A stretch of 64,000 nucleotides of DNA, taken from a virus. The notes under the pieces are model-generated. The model searched no databases and had not been told where the DNA came from. It was given only the letters and a program-made list of their open reading frames with translations. The stretch lies in the IMG/VR virus record IMGVR_UViG_3300010430_000013, positions 25,734-89,733 of that record. The stretch is one strand, 5' to 3'. This document shows, piece after piece, positions 13,965-22,662 of this stretch. The translations under genes were made by a program, and so were the position numbers. The first letter of the stretch is position 1, and each line of letters begins with the position of its first letter.

Positions 13965-14233
13965 TGTACATTCCAGATTTTAACGTACTAGACCAACTGA
14001 AACCTTGTCCGTTTTGCGGTGGGCCACCTCTTGTTATTGAGAATGACTCATATGGTGGATGCTTTGTAGAGTGTACAAAATGCGATATAGGCTTTATGGA
14101 CGAAGCTGACAATCTACAAAATGTAGTTGAAATTTGGCAAACGCGCAAGTATCGCGAAAATCCATTCAATTTTCTCTATGAATTTGAGCATTGGTTTGCT
14201 TTTGAGGTTGCTATAAGAAACAATGACGACTAA
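13964..14233 (+). CDS. Lar-like restriction-alleviation-family zinc protein (89 aa)
   Basis: LKPCPFCGGPPLVIEN, VECTKCDIGF, then AV/VVEIWQTR matches the Lar_restr_allev pattern: PCPFCG, a strand, CxxC, then a helix ending in E-x-W-N-x-R. Lar of the Rac prophage relieves type I restriction, but most family members are only zinc-ribbon proteins of unknown role. TAATG overlap with the preceding gene. Confidence 0.7.
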   Translation: MYIPDFNVLDQLKPCPFCGGPPLVIENDSYGGCFVECTKCDIGFMDEADNLQNVVEIWQTRKYRENPFNFLYEFEHWFAFEVAIRNNDD

Positions 14234-14528
14234 AATAAAGTGTCAGGAATGTTCGTCAACCGGAAATGTCACAGTATTCGAAGATGGAGATAAGTTATGC
14301 GACAACTGTCTTTGTAAGAAGGCTAGACAAGGCGTAAAAGATTCTCTTAACAAGCGGTGCCCTAAAAAACATTGGGCTTTTGCCTTTCCTGAAATGGCAA
14401 ATAAAGTTGGGATAGACATGAAGAAAATTTGTCCAGATTGCGAACTCGCTGTGGTCAAATTTGAAAAAGACTTGTGGACATGTCCTTCTTGTAAAACAGA
14501 TTTTCCTAAAGAACGATTTAAACAATGA
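14223..14528 (+). CDS. Double zinc-ribbon protein (101 aa)
   Basis: Two four-Cys sites are visible: CQECSS...CDNC in residues 7-30 and CPDCEL...CPSC in residues 70-90. The middle is basic (KKARQGVKDSLNKRCPKKHW). Probably nucleic-acid or protein binding. Overlaps both neighbours by a few bases. Confidence 0.65.
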   Translation: MTTKIKCQECSSTGNVTVFEDGDKLCDNCLCKKARQGVKDSLNKRCPKKHWAFAFPEMANKVGIDMKKICPDCELAVVKFEKDLWTCPSCKTDFPKERFKQ

Positions 14529-15055
14529 ATGAAGAACACGTAAATGAGATTTTAAAAGACCTATCTATTGAGACATGTGCTCAGATTTTGGGTAACACAT
14601 GTCGCTTTAATGGTCGTTATGATTTTAGCAGCGTAGCAACACATAGCGTCTACGTTAGCAGACTCTTAGAAGACAGAGGTTGCTCGGCTGAAGTTCAAAT
14701 GTGCGGATTGTTGCATGATTTGAATGAGATTCTAATTGGGGATATTGTCAAGCCGATTAAACCATATTTGTTAGTTCTTAATGATAATCATTATATCAAT
14801 ATCTCGGTCTTCGAAGGACTCTTGATGGAACAAATTCTAGACTTGCTTGGGCATTATGACTTAAAACAAACGTTTAATGACTTTCGTCACGAGATTAAAC
14901 AAGCAGACAGGGATTCTTTAGCTGAAGAAAAAAAGCTAATCGATAAACAGCACACGGATTACTTTTTTGAAAACCCTGCGGAGGGGCGAGACTCTTTTCT
15001 TGAAAGATACCGAAAGCTTGAACTCTTAATGAAAGAAGAACGAGTTAATGCGTAG
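14525..15055 (+). CDS. HD-domain phosphohydrolase, YfbR-like
   Basis: The HD superfamily metal ligands are present in order: H in ATHSVYV, HD in GLLHDLNE, and D in KQADRDSL. The motif LLHDLNEILIGDIVKPIKP follows the layout of YfbR-type 5'-deoxynucleotidases (HDxxEAxxGDxxxPxK). A role in dNMP dephosphorylation or dNTP pool control fits the neighbouring RNR and dUTPase. ATGA overlap with the preceding gene. Confidence 0.8.
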   Translation: MNEEHVNEILKDLSIETCAQILGNTCRFNGRYDFSSVATHSVYVSRLLEDRGCSAEVQMCGLLHDLNEILIGDIVKPIKPYLLVLNDNHYINISVFEGLLMEQILDLLGHYDLKQTFNDFRHEIKQADRDSLAEEKKLIDKQHTDYFFENPAEGRDSFLERYRKLELLMKEERVNA

Positions 15056-15692
15056 CTTCTCGATTTCTAATAGCGACACACTATTTGACTACTGGAATAA
15101 ACGAGAATCGGGCACAGAAAAAGAATCTCTGATTTGGATTTCCGAATCTAAAAAACTTCTTTACCTTAAGTCTTGTAAGTGTGCAAGTACCTCAATAGCT
15201 CAAACGCTTATTAAAAATATTCCAGATATGAAGAACTTGAGGGCCTACCGCAAAGCTCCTGATTTCTCTAAGTATTACAAAGTTACATTTGTACGGAACC
15301 CATGGGATAGGATGGTTTCTTTGTATCACAATTATTATGATACGAATAAGCTTAAACGAAAATTCGAAGTTCCTGAAATGACCTTTGATGAATTTATGCA
15401 TTCTGATGTGATATTCAAATATCAAACAGTTACCCTTCACGCTATGCCAATTATGGAACTAACAGTTTTTAATGGTAAGCAGCAAATGGACTTCATAGGA
15501 AAAGTTGAAAATCTAAACCAAGACTTCGCCAAGTTAAGAAGGTTTACAACAGCAAAGCTCCCTAAGTCAAACGCTACAAAGAAAAGAAAACATTATTCAA
15601 AATACTATACCGATGAAACGAAGCAAATGATTGCAGAGTGGTATCACAAAGATATCGAGGAATTTGGCTACACATTTGAATTGGAAAAATAA
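15048..15692 (+). CDS. Sulfotransferase (family 2-like)
   Basis: The PAPS-binding 5'-phosphosulfate loop appears as YLKSCKCASTSI (residues about 42-53) and the 3'-phosphate loop as VTFVRNPWDRMVSLYHNYY (about 79-97). These two elements define carbohydrate sulfotransferases of the Sulfotransfer_2 type. The enzyme would transfer sulfate from PAPS to a glycan. It overlaps the HD gene by 8 bases and is followed at once by two glycosyltransferases, so it probably acts on the same glycan. Confidence 0.85.
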   Translation: MRSFSISNSDTLFDYWNKRESGTEKESLIWISESKKLLYLKSCKCASTSIAQTLIKNIPDMKNLRAYRKAPDFSKYYKVTFVRNPWDRMVSLYHNYYDTNKLKRKFEVPEMTFDEFMHSDVIFKYQTVTLHAMPIMELTVFNGKQQMDFIGKVENLNQDFAKLRRFTTAKLPKSNATKKRKHYSKYYTDETKQMIAEWYHKDIEEFGYTFELEK

Positions 15693-16576
15693 TGAAAATT
15701 GTAATGGTGGCTCCAGGGCATAAAGAAATCACAGAAGGAATACATGGCGGCGGGCAACAATCATGTAAAGATATCTGCCAAGGTCTGGCTAAAAAGGGAC
15801 ACGAGATGTTTCTGGTTGGCCATCCGATGACAGATTTGTCTTGCGTGTCTAAGGTTTATCCATACGAGCCAGAAGAAAAGAACGCGGTTAAAGTGCTCAA
15901 GTATGTCTGTAATGAGGTCACGCCGGATGTGATTTTAGACTCTAGCGCTTTTCATACTGCGGCAAACGTAGACCTTGGAGTGGCTCGGGTTAATAGGTTA
16001 CCACAACCACGCCAACCCGGAATCAAATACCCTAACACGGTAGTCAACTCCCAATGGATGGCTGATAGAAACCCTGCCAAAGTCATTAAAACAGCAATGC
16101 GAGACGTTGGATATACTGAACGCATGAGCGAAACATGGCACGATTATGTTGTTTATACTGGAAGATTTTATCCATTTAAAGGATATGAGCATGTAAGACG
16201 ACTTCAAATGGCTGAAGCGCCAATCATCTCGATTGAGAATATTGATAGAGAAGTTTATTTTGATGTACTTTCAAAAGCAAAATACCTACTTCATCCCTCG
16301 GTGGAGGATGCCGCACCAAGGTCGCCAGTCGAAGCGGCTATGATGGGAATACCAACGCTTTGTTTGGATATCAGCGGAACGGTTGACCAAGTTATAGACG
16401 GGAAGACTGGATATGTCTGCTCTTCCCTAAATAACCTTTATGCAAGAATGACTCAACCTAGAGAGCTAAAACCTTCTGACATTAGAAACGCAATGCTGAA
16501 CGATAGGTCCTATGACCAAATGATTAACGAGTACGAACAACTTCTGCAAAACGCAGTCAATGGAGAGACTTGGTAA
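15692..16576 (+). CDS. Glycosyltransferase, GT-B fold (GT4-like)
   Basis: The N-terminal Rossmann start MKIVMVAPGHKEITEGIHGGGQQ and the C-terminal donor site LLHPSVEDAAPRSPVEAAMMGIPTLCLDISG (the E-x7-E element of GT4) are clear. YTGRFYPFKGYE is the usual strand before the donor domain. At 294 aa it is shorter than typical GT4 enzymes. Donor and acceptor cannot be told. Confidence 0.82.
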   Translation: MKIVMVAPGHKEITEGIHGGGQQSCKDICQGLAKKGHEMFLVGHPMTDLSCVSKVYPYEPEEKNAVKVLKYVCNEVTPDVILDSSAFHTAANVDLGVARVNRLPQPRQPGIKYPNTVVNSQWMADRNPAKVIKTAMRDVGYTERMSETWHDYVVYTGRFYPFKGYEHVRRLQMAEAPIISIENIDREVYFDVLSKAKYLLHPSVEDAAPRSPVEAAMMGIPTLCLDISGTVDQVIDGKTGYVCSSLNNLYARMTQPRELKPSDIRNAMLNDRSYDQMINEYEQLLQNAVNGETW

Positions 16577-17355
16577 TGGTTAAAATTAATATTGTGTCAG
16601 ATAAGGATGGATGGGTTCTTCAGAGGATTTCCGAAGAGCTACATAAACGCTTACCCGACAGTAAGATCTATCCTTTTGGGGCTCAATACAGAGACGCTGA
16701 TTGGACTTGGTACTGCCATTTTAGCTTATGCTTGCGTGAGAATGTAAATACAAAAATTGGGGGTTTATTTACACATTTTGTTCCGGGTCAGGAACAGGCA
16801 TGGAAGTTAGCCTCTCGAAAGCTGGATCATTGCTTTAGTATGAGTGAACCTTGGGCGAATCATCTTCCTCCTGAAAAGACCAGCGTGACTAAGTGTGGTC
16901 TCTTTGATCATTTTATTCAACCATTAAGAATCTTATTCATCAACAAAGAAAACAATGGTAATGCATGGCGCAAAGGCGTAACTCTACAGAGAGAGCTTAA
17001 AAGCAGATTTCCCCAGGTAGAGTGGATGCATATTAATGGTGGCCTAACAAATGAACAGATGGTCGAAAAGATACGTTCTGTGGATTATGTTTGTTCTACC
17101 TCTAGGGTAGAGGGAGGAGCTATGCCATACATTGAATCTATCGCGCTGGGCAAATCCTTAATCCTTAGAAACTCTGAAGAGATTGGTTATCTTGAAGAAT
17201 GCAGAAACTATGGAGACGTACTGCGTTATTCCAGTGATGACGAATTATTTAATATTGTCGAAATGCTAATCAACACTAGGGACGCTCTTCATGAAGAATT
17301 CTCATGGGACAAATTCGCAGAACAACACCTCAAAATCTTTTCTGGGAAAAATTGA
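16576..17355 (+). CDS. Glycosyltransferase-like protein (GT-B fold)
   Basis: The C-terminal half has the GT4-type pattern: WRKGVTLQRELKSRFPQVEW, then YVCSTSRVEGGAMPYIESIALGKSLI with Glu at the donor site. The N-terminal half is short. The ATG overlaps the preceding stop (TAATG). Likely adds a sugar in the same pathway as the preceding enzyme. Confidence 0.75.
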   Translation: MVKINIVSDKDGWVLQRISEELHKRLPDSKIYPFGAQYRDADWTWYCHFSLCLRENVNTKIGGLFTHFVPGQEQAWKLASRKLDHCFSMSEPWANHLPPEKTSVTKCGLFDHFIQPLRILFINKENNGNAWRKGVTLQRELKSRFPQVEWMHINGGLTNEQMVEKIRSVDYVCSTSRVEGGAMPYIESIALGKSLILRNSEEIGYLEECRNYGDVLRYSSDDELFNIVEMLINTRDALHEEFSWDKFAEQHLKIFSGKN

Positions 17356-17500
17356 TAAAAAGTCAATAAAATTACCTGTCTTAGAGGAGCCGACAGAGTA
17401 TAATTTAGGTGAGCTTATAGCCAAGCTAGAGCAAAAGCATATTTATGGAATTAAAATAACTATAGAAAAGAACTACATCTCCTTAGAAGGAAAAGTTTAA
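17291..17500 (+). CDS. Small protein of unknown function (69 aa)
   Basis: Overlaps the glycosyltransferase by 65 bases if the first ATG is used. The C-terminal half (YNLGELIAKLEQKHIYGIKITIEKNYISLEGKV) is a helix plus two strands and looks genuinely coding. An internal start just after 17355 is possible. It ends immediately before the next ATG. Confidence 0.5.
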   Translation: MKNSHGTNSQNNTSKSFLGKIDKKSIKLPVLEEPTEYNLGELIAKLEQKHIYGIKITIEKNYISLEGKV

Positions 17501-18001
17501 ATGCCAAGAATTTCAGTTTCCGGTTTAGACGCGCAAGGTCTCACAGTAACCCTATATAGTGATAAAAGTGTCTCATCAGCAGAAGACACAGCAAAAGAAA
17601 CAGCTAAGCTTTTGAAAGACGCTTTCTACCTAGGCCTTAAGGGCGAAGTTGACCCAGATCAACCAAGGGGTCTCGATAGGCAATTTGTAACTCACTTTAT
17701 TCTTCGGAAAAAGGGTGAAGATCTTGAGGTGGATTTGTTTACTAAATATGCAAACATGAAAGTAGTAACTCTTTACCTTTCTAACGAAGGAATGGAAGAA
17801 GCTTTCAAGGATAAGTCTGGCATAGAATCTATGGCGGCATACAAGGTTTATCCAGCAACGGCTTTCGATAAATCTGAACAAGGCGAGACTTCAGAGTTCT
17901 TCCATAAGCTGCCAAAGTCTTTCCCGGTTACGATTAAGCCTAATGGAGTTTACAAAGACGGCAAGGCTAAAGGTAAACAAAAGATGAAAGCGATTCTCTG
18001 A
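17501..18001 (+). CDS. Protein of unknown function (166 aa)
   Basis: Two-part protein: residues 1-55 (SGLDAQGLTVTLYSDKSVSSAEDTAKE) and a strand-rich middle (THFILRKKGEDLEVDLFTKYANMKVVTLYLS), ending in a basic KDGKAKGKQKMKAIL tail. It sits directly between a small gene and a membrane gene, with stop/start overlap at 18001. No family recognised. Confidence 0.65.
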   Translation: MPRISVSGLDAQGLTVTLYSDKSVSSAEDTAKETAKLLKDAFYLGLKGEVDPDQPRGLDRQFVTHFILRKKGEDLEVDLFTKYANMKVVTLYLSNEGMEEAFKDKSGIESMAAYKVYPATAFDKSEQGETSEFFHKLPKSFPVTIKPNGVYKDGKAKGKQKMKAIL

Positions 18002-18213
18002 TGCCTTCTTTAAGAGTTATTTTAGGTATGCTTGGGGCAACTTGGTTATTCTTCGGATTTATGGTCCTGGGACATCAAGTGATTTATTACCCCCTAGCGT
18101 GGTTATTTATTGGATTAGTTGTTTATTCATCAGGACTTGTAAATGAAACTTTCTGTAAAATACAAAAAACTCGCAGAGAATGCTCAAGAACCAACAAAAG
18201 CCCACCCGTCTGA
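18001..18213 (+). CDS. Two-helix membrane protein (70 aa)
   Basis: Hydrophobic segments at about residues 4-26 (LRVILGMLGATWLFFGFMVLG) and 29-47 (YYPLAWLFIGLVVYSSGL). The C-terminal 22 residues overlap dut by 71 bases and are hydrophilic and basic. That end may be poorly constrained. Function unknown. Confidence 0.5.
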   Translation: MPSLRVILGMLGATWLFFGFMVLGHQVIYYPLAWLFIGLVVYSSGLVNETFCKIQKTRRECSRTNKSPPV

Positions 18214-18568
18214 TGGGGGCTGGGACTTGTATGCTTCAGAAATTGTACACGAGGGCTCCACGACTCTTGTTAAGCTAGGTTTTGGAATGAGTGTCCCAGA
18301 GGGCTGGTGTGCCAGAATTGCCCCCAGAAGCTCATTTACGAAGTATGGCTGGGTATTGAGCAACAGCCCAGCTTTGATTGACTGCTCCTACACTGGGGAA
18401 ATTATGCTAAGATTTACTGGCATTTCCGAGAAAATCTTCCCATATGGAGTTGGAGATAGAGTCGCCCAAATGACATTCGAAGAAGTTCCCGAAGTCCTTT
18501 GGGAGCAAGTAGATACGCTGGGAAATACGGCTCGTGGAGACGGTGGCTTCGGCAGTTCTGGAAAATGA
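18143..18568 (+). CDS. dut: dUTP diphosphatase
   Basis: Trimeric dUTPase motifs are in order: DGGWDLYA (motif 1), APRSSF (motif 2), ALIDCSYTGEI (motif 3), VGDRVAQM (motif 4) and GDGGFGSSG (motif 5, the C-terminal P-loop-like arm). Length (141 aa) is normal. It hydrolyses dUTP to dUMP, keeping uracil out of DNA and feeding dTMP synthesis. Confidence 0.93.
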   Translation: MKLSVKYKKLAENAQEPTKAHPSDGGWDLYASEIVHEGSTTLVKLGFGMSVPEGWCARIAPRSSFTKYGWVLSNSPALIDCSYTGEIMLRFTGISEKIFPYGVGDRVAQMTFEEVPEVLWEQVDTLGNTARGDGGFGSSGK

Positions 18569-18586
18569 CCAGAAGTTGCGACTGCT

Positions 18587-18601
18587 TTGGTGTATATAAT
18601 A
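18587..18601 (+). promoter_or_regulatory. Candidate phage promoter (TTGGTGTATATAATA)
   Basis: The best match to the shared motif. It lies 41 bases upstream of the 18642 start and is followed by a small hairpin (GTCAG-ACAA-CTGAC). Confidence 0.5.
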
Positions 18602-18641
18602 CTGTCAGACAACTGACCAAACTTAACACGAGGATTTAAAA

Positions 18642-18857
18642 ATGCAACCGCAAGCTAAATCTATTCTTTTTTCGGTATTGTTTCTAGTTGGCCTTTTACT
18701 TGTTTTTACGGCTAATCTGCAAATTAGTGCAGGTGTAATTTTGATGGTCATTGGATATAATGAATTTCGTTCTTTCGGACTCGCTGAAAAGCTTCTCGCA
18801 GAAATCCGAGATGCGCTTGACGGCGACGATGAAGAAGAAAATTCTGAAGTATCCTAA
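18642..18857 (+). CDS. Two-helix membrane protein with acidic tail (71 aa)
   Basis: Two hydrophobic helices (ILFSVLFLVGLLLVFTANL and AGVILMVIGYNEF) are followed by an acidic end (DALDGDDEEENSEVS). An ACGAGGA sequence precedes the ATG. It has its own candidate promoter, so it may be strongly expressed. Function unknown. Confidence 0.6.
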   Translation: MQPQAKSILFSVLFLVGLLLVFTANLQISAGVILMVIGYNEFRSFGLAEKLLAEIRDALDGDDEEENSEVS

Positions 18858-18916
18858 TAAAAACAAATCTTAAAATCTGAGCGCGACTTCCTCAGCCAAC
18901 ATCCAGGAGTCCCTCT

Positions 18917-19549
18917 ATGTCCAACAAGGTCGGGAGGATTGTACGTCATCGTAATGACGAACAAAAATATTTTTTAGAGGCTTTAAACAACTTTGACTTA
19001 ACTATGGTAGAAGCCAGATTTGGCTCAGGAAAAACTGCATGTGCCGTAGGGCACGGCTGCGAATTACTCTTACATAAAAAGATTGAAAAGTTTTATTTAA
19101 TTAGATCCGTGGGTCATCTCAGCAGCGTTGTTGGTCATACCCCTGGAACTGTTCATGAGAAGTGCGCTAACTTTTTTGCTCAACAGATTGAATACCTTTG
19201 TCAGTTCTTAGGATCACGACAAAAGTATGAAGATTTTGTTAGAGATGGAAAGATTAAGCTATTACCAATTGGTTTATTGCAAGGTCTATCTCTTGATAAC
19301 TCATATGTTTTCTGTGATGAGATGCAAAACTCTTCAAAACAAGAATTTCAGATGTTGTTATCTAGATGGGGTCGCGGTACAACTATGTGCTGGGCTGGAG
19401 ACCGACTTCAGTCTGGGCGTGGTGAAAACTGTTACTTCGCAAGGCTTTTCGATAATCTAGAAGATGAATCTATCCGTAAGGTTACTTTGACGGAATGTTT
19501 CCGACATAAGTCACTGGTTAGAATCTTCAATAAGATGGACAAGATTTAA
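18917..19549 (+). CDS. phoH: PhoH-like ATPase
   Basis: The PhoH family core is present: HRNDEQKYFLEALNNFDLTMVEARFGSGKT with Walker A at about residues 35-41, a STP/LIRSVGHLS segment, GLLQGLSLDNSYVFCDEMQN with Walker B, and the GDRLQSG sensor region. Length (210 aa) is typical of phage PhoH. These are RNA-associated ATPases that are frequent in large phages; their role in infection is not settled. Confidence 0.87.
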   Translation: MSNKVGRIVRHRNDEQKYFLEALNNFDLTMVEARFGSGKTACAVGHGCELLLHKKIEKFYLIRSVGHLSSVVGHTPGTVHEKCANFFAQQIEYLCQFLGSRQKYEDFVRDGKIKLLPIGLLQGLSLDNSYVFCDEMQNSSKQEFQMLLSRWGRGTTMCWAGDRLQSGRGENCYFARLFDNLEDESIRKVTLTECFRHKSLVRIFNKMDKI

Positions 19550-19669
19550 CAAGACGTGAACAAAGCATTGTAGTAGCGTCAGCAAACCAGAATGCTTGAA
19601 AGACCCACAGCCCATTTTTTTGGGTGGTTGAAGCTGTTAGGCTGACATTTTTTTACAAGGAGACTTGAC

Positions 19670-19975
19670 TTGCCTTTATACTGCTTTAAATGCAATAATC
19701 CAAAATGTGAAGAACCATATTTCGAGGCCGTAAATAATATGGCTGAGGCGCATCTAATTCCTAGCTGCCCAAGTTGCGGCAAAGGGGATGTGGAACGAGA
19801 CTGGGGTTCCGAAGGCGCTTATCTCGCTGGACCCACAAAAACAGTTGGTTCTCTCATGGACAAAAATAGTGCAAAAATGTCTGAAGACGAGAAGCAAAAA
19901 AAGCTCTATGATTATGGTAAAGAGCAAAACAAAGGCACGGGATCAATTTCCCCTTGGAAGAGAGTTGACAAATAA
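19670..19975 (+). CDS. FmdB-type zinc-ribbon protein (101 aa)
   Basis: Start is the TTG with an AAGGAG sequence 8 bases upstream; there is no suitable ATG. MPLYCFKCNNPKCEEPYFEAVNNMAEAH...CPSCG follows the FmdB/CxxC ribbon layout (P-x-Y-x-x-x-C, then E, then CPxCG). Small proteins of this type occur in many phages with unknown role. TAATG overlap with the next gene. Confidence 0.65.
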   Translation: MPLYCFKCNNPKCEEPYFEAVNNMAEAHLIPSCPSCGKGDVERDWGSEGAYLAGPTKTVGSLMDKNSAKMSEDEKQKKLYDYGKEQNKGTGSISPWKRVDK

Positions 19976-20391
19976 TGCATCAAGACATTGTTGAATCGCA
20001 ACGCAATATTTACGAACCTGGAGAGAATTGCTTTACTCTTCAGGGCAGCCATCACTTTGAAGACGAGGATGGCAACTTCAGGCTTATTGAACAATACGAT
20101 AAGCGTGGCAATAGAATCGACTTCAGAGAGCATAGACAAGCTTACGCTATTGAAAAAGTTATGCCGTCTATGATTAAGTATTTTGTGATGTCAGATACGA
20201 CTGGGCAATTATTTGACCCCAGGAATGTAGACCATTTACAAACTGCTATGACAGTAAGAAATGGAAATAAGATTTGGCGCTGGGTAACCATCTCAAAGAA
20301 TGGCTTCGAATTTTATAAAGATTATCTAAAAAGAAACAACAAGGTTTTCTACGCGAAAGCCAAAACCGCACTTTCAAATCCAGGAGGCTAA
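19975..20391 (+). CDS. Protein of unknown function (138 aa)
   Basis: A soluble alpha/beta protein (YEPGENCFTLQGSHHFEDEDGNFRLIEQYDKRGNRIDF) with a basic C-terminal helix (YKDYLKRNNKVFYAKAKTAL). Next to an HTH-like gene and upstream of recA. No family recognised. Confidence 0.65.
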   Translation: MHQDIVESQRNIYEPGENCFTLQGSHHFEDEDGNFRLIEQYDKRGNRIDFREHRQAYAIEKVMPSMIKYFVMSDTTGQLFDPRNVDHLQTAMTVRNGNKIWRWVTISKNGFEFYKDYLKRNNKVFYAKAKTALSNPGG

Positions 20392-20392
20392 A

Positions 20393-20911
20393 ATGCCAAG
20401 ACTTAGTAAACTACAACAAAAGAAAATTCGAGAATTGTTCCTCTCAACGGATATGTCTTTTGATGAAATCCGAGATGAGGTTGGATTGAGTAAAAGCTCT
20501 AAGCAGGTTGAAAAACTTGTAGAAGAGGAAAACTTGGAGGAACTCAAAGACAAAATTGTCGAAAATGTAGAAGTAGAAGCTGCCACAGAAGAACTAAACG
20601 ACTACGAAGACGTTGTTGGACGACTTCGGAAAGCTGGACTTAGTGAAAATGATGCAAGAAATGCTCTTCGTCGAGCCCTTAAGTCTATGGAAGAAGCAGG
20701 AAACGAGAATGCCACCTCTGACGAAGTGTTCATCGCTGCAACTTCATTCATTGGTTCAGGTGCCCTTATTCGTAAGACCACTGATTCTGGGCGAGAAGGT
20801 GTAGCGATTATGACGCCAGAAGCATCTCGTGCGGCTAGCCCAGCTCCATCTAATCCTAATGCAACTTCTCGACACCTGAAGAACGCGCATATCAGACCAA
20901 AAGATGTTTAA
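20393..20911 (+). CDS. HTH-like N-terminus, unknown protein (172 aa)
   Basis: Residues 1-40 (KLQQKKIRELFLSTDMSFDEIRDEVGLSKSSKQVEKL) look like a helix-turn-helix of the resolvase/sigma-region type. A long acidic helix and an Ala/Pro/Ser-rich C-terminal region (SRAASPAPSNPNATS) follow. Could be a DNA-binding regulator or recombination accessory. It overlaps the next gene by 8 bases. Confidence 0.6.
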   Translation: MPRLSKLQQKKIRELFLSTDMSFDEIRDEVGLSKSSKQVEKLVEEENLEELKDKIVENVEVEAATEELNDYEDVVGRLRKAGLSENDARNALRRALKSMEEAGNENATSDEVFIAATSFIGSGALIRKTTDSGREGVAIMTPEASRAASPAPSNPNATSRHLKNAHIRPKDV

Positions 20912-21278
20912 TTCGAAGTATACTAAAAAGAGCGTTGACTGGAGGCATAGGATAATTGAGCTTCTTTGCGAAAACAAAGCTAAGATGGACAAGAAGCTTC
21001 CTTTGCCTCCTTCTTTTTGGAATAACAAGCCCTGGTCGCAGTACTGGGCATATCAAGCAAGTTTGATTAAACCAATTGTTGAACATGTTGACTATATTAG
21101 CATTTACAAAGCAATCAAAGAGACTGGCGCGACATCCTTAAAGAATCAAAAATTCAAAAAAAGATGTTGGGCAATATACAAAGCTAGCCAAGCCAAACCT
21201 CAAGTTCAAGTAGATGTCTCTTCGGAAAAGTCTCTAGGGTCGTTTAAGAAAACGAAAACAAATTTAGACCTGCTGTAG
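20904..21278 (+). CDS. Basic protein of unknown function (124 aa)
   Basis: Lys- and Trp-rich and helical (KKSVDWRHRIIELLCENKAKMDKKLPLPPSFW, NKPWSQYWAYQASLIK). It lies directly upstream of the RecA-like gene, so a recombination or replication accessory role is plausible but unproven. Confidence 0.6.
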   Translation: MFNSKYTKKSVDWRHRIIELLCENKAKMDKKLPLPPSFWNNKPWSQYWAYQASLIKPIVEHVDYISIYKAIKETGATSLKNQKFKKRCWAIYKASQAKPQVQVDVSSEKSLGSFKKTKTNLDLL

Positions 21279-21286
21279 GAAAATAT

Positions 21287-22255
21287 ATGAAAATTTCGGA
21301 ACTAGTAAAAAAGATTACTTTCTCTTTTGAAGAGTTTGAGGCTATGCAAGGCGAAAAGCCAATTGTAAGTCTTAGTCCTACATTTAATTCAATTTGCGGA
21401 GGCATTAAAGGCGGCTCGTTTGTTTTGATGGGTGGACCACCTAAATGCGGTAAAACAATTACCTGTCTAGACTTTGCTGCACGCGCCCAGCAAGCTGGAT
21501 ATACAGTGCTTTATCTTAATTCAGAAGGAAGACTCGCCGTAAGAGATATCAAGGGCTGCAAAAAACTTGACTATTCGGTAGAAAAGTTTAAATTGATTAC
21601 TTCTACCACTGAGAACAAAGTTTCTGCGGAGCAATATCTAGGCTCTGTACTTCATTACATGGAAACCGAAGAACGCTTGTTTGTTATTGCGGACTCTCTT
21701 AGCCATATGGAAGCAGAGAAACAGCTTAACGATGCAACTTGCGACCTTACAAGAGATGCCTCTCCAAGAATCATGTCTCAATTCTGCAAGAAGCTGGCTC
21801 CATACATCAGCTCAAGTGACCACATTTTTCTAGGCGTTGTCCATTTAATTGCCAATACTTCTGGTTATGGAAAATCCGTAGTAGAAGGAGGAGGCAATAA
21901 AATTCAATATGCTGCTGATATTAAGCTTCGTCTAAAAAATTACGAACCTATGACGAATGCTGATACCTATAGGGACAGGGAATACGGTCGTAAAATTAAC
22001 TGGATTTGCGAAACGTCTAACATGGGCTTCCCGAAGATGGAAGGAACGTCTTATGTTATCCTTGGAGAGGGCATTGACGACATTGCTGAGCTTTTGCCCA
22101 TTGCACTGGAAACTGGCGTAATGAGCAAGGGGGGAGCGTGGTATAATTATGGAGAGCAAAAGTTTCAAGGAGAGAAAAAGACTATCGAAGCACTGCGCGA
22201 CAATCCAGAAATGTACAAAGAAATTAAAGATGAAGTAGAGGCAAGACTAGCATAA
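21287..22255 (+). CDS. recA: RecA/UvsX-like recombinase
   Basis: Walker A is GGPPKCGKT at about residues 49-57, with a VLYLNSEGR strand following and FVIADSLSHM as Walker B. GKSVVEGGGNKIQYAADIKLRL is the typical RecA C-side region with the L2-like loop before it. The 322-aa length and loop details are closer to phage RecA/UvsX-type proteins than to cellular RecA. It would catalyse strand exchange in recombination-dependent replication and repair. It is coupled to a nuclease gene (TAATG). Confidence 0.85.
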   Translation: MKISELVKKITFSFEEFEAMQGEKPIVSLSPTFNSICGGIKGGSFVLMGGPPKCGKTITCLDFAARAQQAGYTVLYLNSEGRLAVRDIKGCKKLDYSVEKFKLITSTTENKVSAEQYLGSVLHYMETEERLFVIADSLSHMEAEKQLNDATCDLTRDASPRIMSQFCKKLAPYISSSDHIFLGVVHLIANTSGYGKSVVEGGGNKIQYAADIKLRLKNYEPMTNADTYRDREYGRKINWICETSNMGFPKMEGTSYVILGEGIDDIAELLPIALETGVMSKGGAWYNYGEQKFQGEKKTIEALRDNPEMYKEIKDEVEARLA

Positions 22256-22662
22256 TGGCAGACCCTAGAATGAAGGGCCTGGACGGAAAGGAGTATCCAT
22301 TCAAAATGGTCAGTAGACCCAAAGCGAATTGTTCTTCCTACCATAAGGAAGCGATTGAATTAGTTAAGACTGTTTATCCTAACTCAACGATGCTTGAAGA
22401 AGTTTCAGCGAAGATTGGTTATGGAAAAACTCTATATTTAGATATTTATCTGCCAACATTGGGTGTTGCGATTGAAGTCGACGGTGAGCAACACAGCAAA
22501 CGGAACGACTTCTTCCATAAGGACAGACAAGCATTTCTCAGAGCGAAATTTCGCGATGAACAAAAGAAAGAATGGTGTGAATTAAATGACATCAAACTCA
22601 TCAGATTCGACTGCAACGGAAGGGAACAGTGGGAAGAGCTTCTTAGAGGCGCTGTTGAATAA
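22255..22662 (+). CDS. PD-(D/E)XK endonuclease, Vsr/DUF559-like
   Basis: The nuclease core is YLDIYLPTLGVAIEVDGEQHSKRNDFF, with D and the E-V-D catalytic strand, followed by KDRQAFLRAKFRDEQKKEWCELNDIKLIRFDC. This is the layout of Vsr- and DUF559-type nucleases. It sits next to recA, so it may process branched or nicked recombination intermediates. Target specificity cannot be read. Confidence 0.78.
   Translation: MADPRMKGLDGKEYPFKMVSRPKANCSSYHKEAIELVKTVYPNSTMLEEVSAKIGYGKTLYLDIYLPTLGVAIEVDGEQHSKRNDFFHKDRQAFLRAKFRDEQKKEWCELNDIKLIRFDCNGREQWEELLRGAVE

Noticed and set aside
19550-19669. Terminator or riboswitch between phoH and the FmdB-like gene
   Set aside because: Several short pairings are possible around two T-runs, but none gives a convincing single stem.
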